Under the pieces are notes generated by a model, which saw only the letters and a program-made list of their open reading frames with translations, ran no database searches and was not told the origin of the DNA. A stretch of 64,000 nt of DNA from Mytilisepta virgata (lineage: Eukaryota > Mollusca > Bivalvia > Mytilida > Mytilidae): assembly GCA_028015205.1 (NCBI GenBank), contig CM051513.1, forward strand, positions 44,210,841 through 44,274,840, written 5' to 3'. Shown here one piece after another: positions 11,065-21,572 of the stretch; position 1 is the stretch's first letter, and each line of letters opens with the position of its first letter. Position numbers and translations under genes: made by a program.

Positions 11065-11103
11065 CAAACTGTTGCTATACCACAAGTGGTAGGGTCCTAT
11101 TAA
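11065..11103 (+). CDS. ORF C candidate terminal exon
   Basis: After a T-rich 458-nt gap, ttttttatag/CAAACT supplies an acceptor in phase 0 and encodes QTVAIPQVVGSY before TAA. Caution: the 29 bases just upstream (about 11025-11053, GGACTACATATCAATTTTAA) match the Helentron helicase tail at 13027 and 13098. The acceptor may therefore lie in or beside a transposon scrap. Confidence 0.35.
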   Translation, partial: QTVAIPQVVGSY

Positions 11104-11124
11104 CCAGCACCAAGTAATGTATTT

Positions 11125-11300
11125 ATGAGACCAGGAACACCTCCTAGACAATTCAAAGTCGAGAGGATGCCACTTCAAACAACTGAACCCTCTAAATCCA
11201 CAAAAAGACCGATGAGCGGGGACGAGCGTACTGAAATCAAGAAAACTAGGATTGAAAATGTGTCACCCGTGACAATCCTTGATGAAACCGCAGCTCCATT
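11125..11300 (+). CDS. ORF D of compact cluster, basic nuclear-type peptide, truncated
   Basis: ATG at 11125, 21 bp after the ORF C stop, encodes MRPGTPPRQFKVERMPLQ, then SKSTKRPMSGDERTEIKKTR. It is rich in Pro, Thr and Lys/Arg, with KKTR-type basic patches like a nuclear localisation signal. The frame runs into the hAT remnant at about 11300, where the coding character changes, so the 3' end is probably lost. Unknown family. Confidence 0.35.
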
Positions 11301-12272
11301 ATTAGCTTTCTTATTTCCTCAAAATATAGGCAAAGCAAACCGTTTTCCATATCTGTGTGTATCAGGAAATGATACGTTGCATACAGGTCTCTAAACAAGT
11401 TTGAATTATCATTCAGAATGTTTCTAACTTCAGTCATCTCTTAGCTTTCTTATTTCATCAAAATATAGGCAAAGCAAACCGTTTTCCATATCTGTGTGTA
11501 TCAGGAAATGATACGTTGCATATAGGTCTCTAAACAAGTTTGAATTATCATTCAGAATGTTTCTAACTTCAGTCATCTCTTGACGGGCTTCAACATCATG
11601 TGCACACTAGAGACATGGAATGTCTCTGGACTCCAGCAGTATTATATTTGGTACGCAACTCTACATACACACCTGGACTCTTGTTTCATATCATTTAAAG
11701 CAAAAATAGTACTGTCTACAATGAATGATATTTTGCTAAAATCTACACTGTTACATTGAAACACCTTTGACATTCTTGACAAAATATCCATTAACAAGTG
11801 AGTACACATCACAAATTTAAATTGTTTCTTTTCGGTTAGCAACCCCTTTGCTGAAGCATTAGATGTTGCTTCATGTTCAAGAGTAAGTATAAGTGCAGGT
11901 AAAATTTTATAAATAATAACACACACTGCTTGATCTAAGCTTAGCCACCTAACAGAATGTAGGCAAATCCAGTAGAGTTTGAATTTCTCTTAATGCCGAG
12001 TTACTGAAGTAAAAAAAATGTTTGAAACTGTTCTAGAATATGACTTCAGTTCTGGAACAAACTTGGCTGCTTGGGATGCAATACAAAATTAGCTAAAGCT
12101 GTTTAGAATTCTGTTATAGCCTGGTGATTTGTATAAGAACATTTTTCTTTCACTAATTCTGTCCCTAACAATTCAACCAATTCAATTACGTGCGGGAATT
12201 GGGATTTTGCATGTTCCGTCTTGGCTAGATAATAAGCACATTTAATGTAGCCAATGACGTTTTCTTTCATCT
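11246..12272 (-). pseudogene. hAT-type transposase remnant (ZNF862-like)
   Basis: Minus-strand coding in three frames. From 12272: MKENVIGYIKCAYYLAKTEH; then near 11950 RWLSLDQAV; then PALILTLEHEATSNASAKGL and MDILSRMSKVFQCNSVDFSK. The R-W-L-S-L-D-x-A-V block followed by A-K-G-L and the L-S-R-x-S-x-x-F-Q block is typical of the hAT-derived ZNF862/KIAA1586-like proteins. Frameshifts and stops (for example just before RWLSL) and the 139-bp duplication show it is dead. The N-terminal zinc finger and C-terminal dimerisation region were not found. Confidence 0.7.
11302..11579. repeat. 139-bp tandem duplication within hAT remnant
   Basis: Two near-identical copies, 11302-11440 and 11441-11579, start at TTAGCTTTCTTATTTC. 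They carry minus-strand coding for EVRNILNDNSNLFRDLYATY. Since 139 is not a multiple of three, the second copy breaks the frame. Confidence 0.85.
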
Positions 12273-12559
12273 TTAGTTATTGTCATACATCAATCCTTGT
12301 ACCGAATTGTTAGATCCACCACTTGTTACCTTTTATTTCATTACTTTGGCAGTTGTAGCCGATACATGGTCTCCAGCTGAAAAAAGACCATATCTCAATA
12401 AGTTTTGTTATTGGTTGTGAACGTGTCAAATTTACCGAATTTCTCCAATTTAGATTTTGCATCGATATTTAAAAATTTTTTGAAATTGTTTACTTGGAAC
12501 TACGTAAATATAACATGTATAACACGAACTATGAATGTAACGTTCCGATTGCGATTGAA

Positions 12560-13190
12560 AATGTAAATCGTTTATTGATTTGTCTGGAAAATAGTTACAA
12601 TGACAGGTATATTGCTGAATTGAATTGAGACAGTTTCATGATATTACAGTTAATACAGCAGTTGTGGACGGTTTGACAAATGGTGCTACTTGTATATTGA
12701 AAACGATTGAATATAGGACCAGGACTCCACGGCCTACTATTGCATACATTTTATGAATGAAAACATTGGCAAGGAAACACGAAGAAAATATTGTCATCTT
12801 TACAGCAAAGAAGTTGACAAATCTTGGACAGTAATATTTGACATAAAGAGACCATTTGTCTAGAAATTCAAGAACTTTACAAGGATTCGATTCCCACTAA
12901 GACCATCTGCTGGGAAAACTGTTCATAAATCACAAGGCGATACAGTAGTTATTTGACCTACGATGGCTTTAAAGTATTGATCCTCATTTGCATTATGTAG
13001 CTCTCAGTCGTGTTACATCACTCAGTGGACTACATATTATCAATTTTAACATTAAAAAACTGAAGATTGAAAGCGAAGTTGTGTGTAACATCACTCCGTG
13101 GACTACATATCAATTTTAACATTAAAAAACTGAAGGTTGAAAGCGAAGTTGCCGATGAGTATGACAGACTAAGATCAGAAGCTCCACTCC
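12560..13190 (+). pseudogene. Helentron/PIF1 helicase C-terminal remnant
   Basis: Decayed plus-strand coding contains NTAVVDGLTNGATCILKT (about 12650-12700), GKTVHKSQGDTVV (about 12912-12948) and HYVALSRVTSLSGLHI (about 12992-13037). These are the last motifs of PIF1-type helicases found in Helitrons. Many stops are present. A piece of about 70 bp (CATCACTC.GTGGACTACATA onward) is duplicated at 13016 and 13087. The frame leads towards the endonuclease remnant, as in Helentrons. Confidence 0.65.
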
Positions 13191-13199
13191 AGTTATATT

Positions 13200-13650
13200 A
13201 TATTCCTCTATATTCATTGCCTGTTACTTGTTTGAAGGTTGCCTTCAACAATGCAAGATCACTGAATGCACATTTCAAAGATATTGAGGGGCCTAACTGT
13301 CCTAGATGCAGATATTATTGGAAAAGCTGAAACAAGGCTTATCGATGGAGAATATCCTCTATATTCATTGCCTGATACTTGTTTGAAGGTTGCCTTCAAC
13401 AATGCAAGATCACTGAATACACATTTCAAAGATATTGAGGGGCCTAACTGTCCTAGATGCAGATATTATTTGAAAAGCTGAAACAAGGCTTATCGATGGA
13501 GAATATCCTCTATATTCATTGCCTGATACTTGTTTGAAGGTTGCCTTCAACAATTCAAGATCACTGAATGCACATTTCAAGATATTGAGGGGCCTAAATG
13601 TCCTAGATGCAGATATTATTGGAAAAGCTGAAACAAGGCTTATCGATGGA
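13200..13650 (+). repeat. 151-bp tandem triplication in the endonuclease remnant
   Basis: Three copies start at about 13200, 13351 and 13502 (TATTCATTGCCTG at 13211, 13362 and 13513). Each encodes CLKVAFNNxRSLNxHFK. The period of 151 is not divisible by three, so the copies lie in different frames. Only the third reads on into LDADIIGKAETRLIDGDSN. Confidence 0.85.
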
Positions 13651-13981
13651 GATTCAAATGCAACCCTCGCTTTGCCAGGTTTCCAGATAGCAGCAAGAAA
13701 AGATCAGTATAGAACAGGAATGAACAGACCGCCTCAATGAATCATCCTGTATGTTAAAACTATGGAGTTAAGATAATATCGGTATTTTCTACCCGAACCC
13801 TGGAATACATTTTAGCTGATGTAAATGGGTGTACAAATAAGTTACAGGAAATGAGAAATGCCTTTTTGTCTCACCTTCTTCCAGATATTGATTCTGATGA
13901 TTCGTCCAAACTGATTATAATGGGTGATTTCAATAATGACTTCATCAAGGGAAATCAAAATTTTGTGGAATTAACGCATTA
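13502..13981 (+). pseudogene. AP-endonuclease-like (EEP) domain remnant of a Helentron
   Basis: The third repeat copy continues into AFNNSRSLNAHFK, ADIIGKAETRLIDGD, LPGFQIAARKDQY and, after frame breaks, SKLIIMGDFNNDF (about 13907-13945). N-N-x-R-S-L, x-E-T-R-L and G-D-F-N are the conserved blocks of the exonuclease-endonuclease-phosphatase fold. Helentrons (Helitron variants) carry such a domain behind the helicase, matching the order here. Inactive. Confidence 0.65.
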
Positions 13982-15771
13982 AACATTTGAATGTAGGCAA
14001 AGGATGTACAAACATGTATTAATTATATCTCAATTAAAAACACTGTATTCCTATCGAGCTTATTTATATTGCACTCCAGTCGCCCCTTTACGAAGACCAG
14101 AAATATACAATTTATTATATGTAATAGTTTCTTTAAATGCCTCAGTAGCAAAGCGGACACATTAGTTGATTGAAAATACTTCACCCGTCACCGTGAGCAT
14201 GGATCCAGAGGATGGGGGTCTGGGTGTTGAAACCCCCTCTCTTAGAAAAAAATTGTAAAAAAAGTTCAAAAATTGAAAATTCCCTTTTTTTTTTAACGAT
14301 TTCAGCTATTGAACCCCCTTTTCCCCATAGGAAACCCCCTATTAAAAAATATCTGGATCCTCGCCTGCACCTTGAACTCACTTCATATGAAGTCAGTATC
14401 CCCCCTCCACCCCGGGCATTCCAGTGTCATCCACCTGTAATACTGACCACCATGACATTTTCTGAATAGGCAGAAACTCTCATCAAACATTCATTTAATA
14501 TGATAAGTTATCATATACTCTTGATATGGCCATTTGTTTATTCCTAACTTTTCTTTTACTAGCGAAATGTAGTTTGGCTTCAGAAATGTAACACTTAGAT
14601 TAAACTAGAATTTCCAGTCTTTTAATTGCGAGTTTAGCATGTGCATCCTTTTCAAATTTTCCTATATTTTTCAAAGTCTTCTTTTTAGACAGCTTTATTT
14701 TCCCTCCAATTTTCTTCACATCTTGAGGAATCGAAGCCTCATTATCAGGTTTAGGACAATTTCATATTTTAACCTTAAATTACTTGTTTTACAAATTGCC
14801 AATTTTTGCTTATTAATTTATTACAGGATGTATAAATATGCAATTCCACATTTATTAGTTTTATTTTTTTATAAGATTAATTATGAGCCTCATCATGAAT
14901 CAGAAAAAAAACGAGTTAAAAAAGAATAATTTTTCTTTGAATTTTAATCATTCAAAAATGTTCTTAAAAATATATTAAAAATTGGTCCATGTGCCATGAT
15001 TACGGTAGAAACTTAGTAATTTAGCTTGGTTTTGAGGAACTCTTTTCGTTGAGAATTATCACCTCACATAAAGATTGTATCCGATGTATTCCGAAAAATT
15101 CCCGAATCAGAATGGCGTCAAAAAGAAAAGGGATACATACACGTGATATCTCCATTAAAGATCAGTAAAAAAAAATAACAAATATTTTAATGCAGTATTC
15201 CAAACAGAAAATAAAATACACTCGTTGGTGACCTATCAGCTTGGAAAACACGACGACTCCTACCAAAACTTCAGCAAGTGCCGAACAGCCGTCAAGATAA
15301 AGAACTTTACATGGAAAAAAATGGGACTGACAGTTCTAAATTGGATATACAGATGTCAAAATCTTCAAGCATGACAGTAGTTAAGAAATTGGATTTCAGT
15401 AGGAAAACACGTTCAACCCGCCACTGCTATTGATGCTGCAATAACGAATATCTCGGATATAGACATTCAATCCACAAACAAATCGGCAAGTTATGTATAA
15501 ATTTATAAAGGAACGACCAATTGATTTTTTAAGGGTGGTAGGATTGTGTTTGAGAAATTGCCGAGAAATAAATCATTATTCTCGAATTTCCCCCCAAAAA
15601 ATACCTTTGAACCTGAATCCAAAAAACGCGTTAATTCCTAATTCATGCAAGAATAAAGGGTCCATCCCGAGGGGTACTTCCGCCCCTCATTTTTGTAAGG
15701 GGGGAAAGGGGTGTACGATGAAATTTGATTTAAAAAAATCCAGAATCCTTCAATATAGGAAATTCTGATTG
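13982..15771. other. Intron sequence, dispersed repeats, no gene recognised
   Basis: AT-rich. It includes the repeat at 14181-14365. A frame at 14639-14929 is hydrophobic and low-complexity and is not supported as a gene. Confidence 0.4.
14181..14365. repeat. Dispersed repeat with G-rich/C-rich arms
   Basis: GGATCCAGAGGATGGGGGTC, then TTGAAACCCCC, then AAAAATATCTGGATCCTCGC. The same architecture (GGCGGAT, G-run, TTGGAAACCCCC, AAAAATGGCTGGATC, GCGCCTG) occurs at 28487-28575, so this is a recurring element. Confidence 0.45.
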
Positions 15772-15905
15772 CCAATACTACAGCAACATGTCCAATAGTT
15801 TCTGTGTATGTACCCAATACTACAACCACATGTCCAATTGTTACTGGGTTCGTACCCAATACTACAACATATCCAATAGTTACCCAGTATGTACCCAATA
15901 CTACA
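15772..15905. repeat. 42-bp minisatellite, about 3.2 copies
   Basis: Units start with CCAATACTACA at 15772, 15814, 15856 and 15895 (periods 42, 42, 39), each followed by CATGTCCAATAGTT-type sequence and GTAC. Confidence 0.85.
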
Positions 15906-16499
15906 CTAAATTAACTTAATTAGTTCATTTGCAGTACAGTAATAGGAAATAAGGGATATGGTGTATCAATTCATGACACAAAATCCCTATATGTACTTGA
16001 CTTTATTGCTGTTCCTCAACTCGAAGTCAGTACTTTTCATGTGTGTTACATCTTATGTTTTCACAGATCTAATACTGAATTCATTTTTTCATGGGTCAGA
16101 TAAATTTATATATTCATTCTATTGTTTATCTAACAATTAAGTATTTGGTTATAATTGGATTGGATTTGATTTGATAAATAGATAATACAATTATAAACAC
16201 AATTGTTCCTTGTATATCGTGTAGAAAAAGAAAACTAGGGTTAAGTTGTCCCCCATTTTCGTCAATGTCTTAAAATTCATTGAACACCTGAATCTAAATA
16301 AAAGTATCCAACAAGCATAGGGAAATAAATATTGGAATAATTGTTAACTGAATATAGCATTTTATAACTTTGGATCATTTTTTACGGATTTCTCACATAC
16401 CAAGAAAGAAAATAATTGGATAGTCAATATATACTAAATAGTGGGATCGGCCTTGAATACTCAATAGCAACACCCAGTAAGTTTTAGACAATGACTATC

Positions 16500-16770
16500 C
16501 AATAGATGTACAGACGTGTGTCCCTCCATCTGTCTGTCCGTCAGTCAGTTCATCCGTCCGTCCGGTATTGTTAGTGCTCTCAAGTGTACAATTCTTGCCA
16601 TATTTTCATAAAACTTATTTCATAGGTTTATATCAGCAATGTCTCGGAACAAGTTCGAAAATTAGTGTCGATCAACTATCCTTAAGAGTTATGCACCTTG
16701 GAAATAATAATTATACCGGAAATTGCATTGCATTTGCTCTCAAGTCTTCATTTCTCGAAGATACTCATTA
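16500..16770. repeat. Dispersed repeat with CCGTCCGTC tract
   Basis: It contains CTGTCTGTCCGTCAGTCAG followed by ATTTTCATAAAACTT and AAGAGTTATGCACCTT. The reverse-oriented form (CATAACTCTAGAAC, TTTCATAAAATTTG, GGACGGACGG) occurs at 30900-31160 and 32240-32400. It is a family scattered through this window. Confidence 0.45.
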
Positions 16771-16865
16771 GTTAATACAACTAATTTATTTTCAAGGAAG
16801 CATTTGAGAAGCATCAAGTTGAGATTCAGATTATCGAGCCCAAAATAATTTGATTTAAAGACTGA

Positions 16866-17480
16866 AGGTCCTATATGGGAAAAACGTACTGTACCCTCCA
16901 CGAGTACCATGGTCTTATATCTTAACTATAGAACATAAGGCCATGGGACCGTGTAACCTCCATGAATACCATGGTCTAATATTTTAAGCATAGAATATAA
17001 GACCACTGGACCGTATACCCGCTGTGAGTATTATGGTCTTATATCTTGAGTTTAGAACATAAGACCATGAGACTGTACCCTCCATGAGTACCATGGTCTA
17101 ATATTGTAAGTATAGAATATAAGACCACTGCACTGTATACCCTCTGTGAGTACCATGGTCTTATATCTTAAGTATAGAACATAAGACCATGGGACTTTGT
17201 ACCCTCCATGAGTACCATGGTCTAATATTTTAAGTATAGAATACAAGACCACTGGACCGTAGACACTCTGTGAGTACCATGGTATATCTTAAGTATAGAA
17301 CATAAGACCATGGGACCGTGTACCCTCCATGAGTACCATGGTCTAATATTTTAAGTATAGAACATAAGACCACAGGATACCATTTATGAGTACCATGTAT
17401 CAAAAGTATAGAACATAAGATCTTGGGAAAGGATAGCAGCTTTATAAGTACTATGGTGTTATTTAACAATAAGACCAATT
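16866..17480. repeat. Satellite of about 61-bp hairpin units, about 9 copies
   Basis: ACCATGGTCT-type unit starts lie at 16906, 16968, 17030, 17090, 17152, 17213, 17276, 17334 and 17392 (periods 58-63). Most units hold an inverted repeat: CCATGGTCTTAT, about 16 nt, ATAAGACCATGG. Two unit types alternate: one with GGTCTTATATCTTAAG and GACCATGGGACCGTG, the other with GGTCTAATATTTTAAG and GACCACTGGACCGTA. This makes a dimeric higher-order repeat. It sits upstream of exon F. Confidence 0.9.
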
Positions 17481-17634
17481 ATACTATTATAAAAAGTCAT
17501 TGTTAAAGGCTGTATGGTGACCTATAGTTGTTAATTTTTTTAAACTGTCTGATCCTTAATTGATCCTCATAAAGCAAGCTACATGTACACGTTCCACTAT
17601 CATGACTATTAAGATTTACACCATATTTTTACAG

Positions 17635-17950
17635 CAACTAAAAAAGATAATCATGGAAACCTGTCGACAGATTTTGAACAGTTATCACCATCTCAATCTA
17701 GTGAAGCCACATCTCAATCACAGATTTTGAACAGTTATCACCATCTCAATCTAGTGAAGCCACATCTCAATTCAGTGAAGACACACCATCTCAATCTAGT
17801 GTGGCCACCTCATCACAATTCAGTACTACTAGTGAATCCACATTATCTCAATCCACTGAAGTCACACACCAAACTTCTCTCGTGCCATTAGATCAACCCA
17901 TTGCAGATAATGATACATCTTCAGTATTACTATTAGATCAATGTATACTG
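17635..17950 (+). pseudogene. HMGXB3/KDZ-like gene, exon F: Ser/Thr/Gln-rich linker, frame broken
   Basis: Acceptor atttttacag/CAACTAAA joins exon E in phase 1; donor TATACTG/gtaaat leaves in phase 0. It encodes a low-complexity linker (TDFEQLSPSQSSEATSQ, then TPSQSSVATSSQFSTTSEST). A 53-bp direct duplication (17668-17720 and 17721-17772) shifts the frame, so only the downstream copy reads correctly to the exon end. Confidence 0.55.
17668..17772 (+). repeat. 53-bp direct tandem duplication in exon F
   Basis: CAGATTTTGAACAGTTATCA begins at 17668 and again at 17721. The copies are nearly identical, so this is recent slippage or an assembly artefact. Confidence 0.9.
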
Positions 17951-18560
17951 GTAAATATTTAGTTTATCTTCATCAATAGAACCAAATATTGGTAACATAT
18001 TTTATATTAGAATATACCAACAACTATCATCCATGTATGAACTGTAAAATTGATTAATTATTGTTTGTCATGTGGCAAAAATTTCATACACAGAACTAAT
18101 ATAACCTAAAAAAAATAATGCTTTTCATTAAAATCTAACATGCTCTATGAATTTTTATACCAACACTGTTGTGCATTAGTCAAGTTTCCGTTCAGTCTAT
18201 TTTCTTCTCTTTTATTTGGTTAACATTTAGCGCAATTTTACATAACAATATGCCAGCAACGTCGTCACTTAGTATAGGCAATCACTCCAAGTAAAGTATA
18301 CCAAACATTGGCGACGTTCTTGAGTTTATAGTCGTAACTCACCGTTATTATCAACACGTTCATAACAAACACATTTAACCAAATTTTAAACTACATGTGT
18401 TTTAAATTAACAATAATTTTGATCAAGTATTTCTCCAATCGAATATATTGATATTTAAGCTGCCCTTTGGTCATGTTGGTAGATTTTCTATATTACTGAT
18501 ATTGTATTAAATTTTGAATGATTTATATTTCATGCTATGTATGACTTGATTTTTTTTTAG

Positions 18561-18624
18561 ACTGCACAGGGTGAAGCTTTTCTGAATGAAGACCAACTTT
18601 ATATGAATATTTTGTGCATAGAAG
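18561..18624 (+). CDS. HMGXB3/KDZ-like gene, exon G
   Basis: Acceptor ttttttttag/ACTGCAC in phase 0, donor ATAGAAG/gtattt in phase 1. A short exon encoding TAQGEAFLNEDQLYMNILCI. Confidence 0.5.
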
Positions 18625-18930
18625 GTATTTAGAACACAATTATGCAACATAATTAATGATTTGTTTCTTATGTCAAAAAGTAATGTAGATTTCTCCTTAA
18701 AATGTTTAAAGTAATTCATACAAAATTATTATAAATTTAGATTCTGAACTCTTTGTGTATTAACCTTATATTTTTGTTTTTTTGTAAAACTTCTAAACTG
18801 ATTTATATTTATTTTTTATAGTATAGAAAATATATGTGAATTTTCCATCTACCTCAATAGTGAGATTTTTGTTTGCATTATAAGTATTTTTATGAATGAT
18901 AAGTGATGTATTTTTGTTTAACTATTTAAG

Positions 18931-19013
18931 GTACACAGTCTGTGTCAGTATCAGATGGATTAGGATTATTCATGTTTCTTCCAAATATGGACTTTTCTAA
19001 GTCACAGTTAAAG
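18931..19013 (+). CDS. HMGXB3/KDZ-like gene, exon H
   Basis: Acceptor tatttaag/GTACACAG joins exon G in phase 1; donor TTAAAG/gtatga leaves in phase 0. It encodes VSDGLGLFMFLPNMDFSKSQ. Confidence 0.5.
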
Positions 19014-19337
19014 GTATGATACAGGTTTTTTTTTAATGTATATTGAATAAGTAGGAAATTTATGTCATATTTCATGTTTTCTACACACTGGAATGATATG
19101 TGGTATGTTAATACCCCCATCAGAAGGAATCACCCTGTCTATCTGTTAATGGGCCTTGTCAGTTCATTCTGACATCTTTAACTTGAGATGATTGAAATTT
19201 AGCAAATAGTGGGACCTTGATCATGTTGATTATTCATTGAGCCCTATTATTTGATTTCATAAATATATCACACAATATGTATTGTATTAAGAAATCTGTC
19301 TAATATTCATTATTTCTTTTCATCTATTTTGTTTTAG

Positions 19338-19479
19338 AAGGAGCATTTCATCTTGTTACAGTGCAAAGCTATGTGTTTTCCACAAACGGATGCAAAATGG
19401 ATATGCACATGAAGTTGTCAGCCCATATGGTCAATAGAAATAATGTAATCTTCTTGTTCCAGTCTCATATCACATGAAG
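19338..19479 (+). pseudogene. HMGXB3/KDZ-like gene, probable exon I, frame disrupted
   Basis: tgttttag/AAGGAG and ATGAAG/gttaac give a 142-nt exon whose phases (0 in, 1 out) fit exons H and J. The phase-consistent frame has two stops (TGA, TAA). A shifted frame reads SSCYSAKLCVFHKRMQNGYA and looks more protein-like. Either an indel lies here or the splice sites differ. Confidence 0.35.
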
Positions 19480-19957
19480 GTTAACATTTTATTCTATAGC
19501 GACAAAATACTAAAAGTTAAGTTTATTTAATTTTAACTCATTCAAGGAATGACTTTTAAGTAACAATGCTACAGGTTATTTAGTAGTGAGCACCACATTT
19601 TTTACATGGAAAATTGAAATAATATCAATATATGTTGTTTTTTTTTTTTTTTTTTTTTTTTTTTATCAAAACCTGATTCTAATTTTAACATGTACCATTC
19701 AATTTTAATACTGGAGTGGTCAATATCGAGCTTTCGGCTACAAGTGTCGTATATTGTTACTTCTGTTTCCGTATTTTGTTTTATTTCATCTATTTTTTAA
19801 AAACTTATGTAATGAATTAGGAACAAAAAAATAAACAATCATTTGTTAACAAAGAACATGTATGATGTATATAGGATATTTTGATTAATTAAATGTTTCT
19901 GTTGACTTTGGGCAAATTAACCTTTCTTTGTTTTTTTTAATGTCCAATTTTTTTCAG

Positions 19958-20074
19958 AACTTATGGCAATGTACCCACCATGTATTCATCGACGAGTTGG
20001 TTCAGTTATTTATGAACAGTACGATAATTTACAACAGTTCAATCCCAGGAATTACTTCATTATCAATCCTGAAG
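19958..20074 (+). CDS. HMGXB3/KDZ-like gene, exon J
   Basis: Acceptor tttttttcag/AACTTATG, donor CCTGAAG/gtatac, phase 1 on both sides. It encodes MAMYPPCIHRRVGSVIYEQY and NPRNYFIINPE. Confidence 0.55.
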
Positions 20075-20519
20075 GTATACAAAAAAAAATATTAAGGAGT
20101 GGTGAAATTTTTTGATATAACGCTTTCCTATAGGTGATTATTTCTAACATTAAATTTCTTATTCAAAACAATTATTTTTGACATTTATGAGTTCAGTGTT
20201 CAACAGATCAAGTTGCAAAATGAGGCACTAAGTATTTCATGCAAGTTAACAAAATGATTAATTCATCTTTTATTTATAATAAGCAGGTACATGTATGTAT
20301 ACAAAAAAAAATATTAAGGAGTGGTGAAATTTTTTGATATAACGCTTTCCTATAGGTGATTATTTCTAACATTAAAGTTCTTATTCAAAACAATTATTTT
20401 TGACATTTATGAGTTCAGTGTTCAACAGATCAAGTTGCAAAATGAGGCACTAAGTATTTCATGCAAGTTAACAAAATGATTAATTCATCTTTTATTTATA
20501 ATAAGCAGGTACATGTATG
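20075..20519 (+). repeat. 222-bp tandem duplication starting at a splice donor
   Basis: Copies at 20075-20296 and 20297-20519 are almost identical and begin with GTATACAAAAAAAAATATTA. The first copy starts exactly at the exon J donor (gtatac), so the intronic donor sequence itself is duplicated, without exon sequence in front. Confidence 0.9.
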
Positions 20520-20775
20520 TTGTTTCAGCATTCAGAACATATGAAATTTTCTTTTTGTCGCCAATAACGTAAGGGCAGATGATCAATGTATACAATGAAT
20601 CAGCAAACAGGAATGTTTTTGAAAGCCCTTATCTTATTCATTTTTTTTCTAACATAAAATTGTTCACTGTATTTTCATAAATAAAGGCATTGTGATACTA
20701 TTATGTATGTTTTATTGTCCTATTGCTTTATGTCTCATTATCGTACCTTACACATATATTGTGATCTATTTGCAG

Positions 20776-20810
20776 ATACAGTCCATGGTTATTCAGCAAA
20801 TAGTCCTGAA
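20776..20810 (+). CDS. HMGXB3/KDZ-like gene, exon K
   Basis: A micro-exon of 35 nt: acceptor atttgcag/ATACAG (phase 1), donor CCTGAA/gtaagt (phase 0). Encodes DTVHGYSANSPE. Confidence 0.5.
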
Positions 20811-21572
20811 GTAAGTTTTGCTTGGATTTTTTATATATTTGATTTTTGCAACTTCAACTTCTTCGGATCTATTTATTTATTTTTGTGGATAAAAATTCCT
20901 ATATTCTACAAGCATATAGAAAATATATGATTTGCAGTTTTTTTTGCTTTGGTCTATGAATAGCTGTCTGTACACTGACAATGAAAACTTGTCTCCTTAA
21001 TTTTAAATGATAATCCCAAACAAAAATATTGAAAATATGTTTAATTTCATTTATTATTGCCTCTATAAATATGAATTGTAACACTTAATAGTAATGAACA
21101 GGTTGAACAAATACTTCTCAAGAAACAGAAAAATAAGACAACTTGGAACTGCACCTGATTATTTATAAATTTAAATTATATAAGAATAGTAAGGAAAGTT
21201 ATAAATAATACTGAGGATTATAAATTTTCAAGTTTATCAGGTTTTTCACATCTTTGCTATTAAAGTTTGTGGGGTTATATAGGAATCACTCTGATTTAAC
21301 ACACCATTATATGCACATGTATCAGATTATTTGGTTCTAGTTTTTTATCTTCAGATAATTGAATTACCTGAAAAGGTTATAGGTGTATTTTGAATGATTA
21401 AATCTTTTATTTATTATTTAATATGATTAAGGTAATGCAAATTTTGATATTTTGTTGATTTCTATGGCACATGTTATAACCCTGATTTTAATTTATGTTT
21501 ATCTCTTATTTTGCATAGCTCTCTATAAAATAATTTTAACGGAATTCTATTGACGTTTATGTGGTGTTTCAG

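Noticed and set aside
14212..14469. Plus-strand ORF with PPLLEKNCKK
   Set aside because: Inside a dispersed repeat with C and T runs.
17052..17478. Minus-strand ORFs rich in MVLYSILKILDHGTHGG
   Set aside because: They are translations of the hairpin satellite.
16866..17480. CRISPR-like array
   Set aside because: Units are contiguous tandem repeats without unique spacers, and the genome is eukaryotic.
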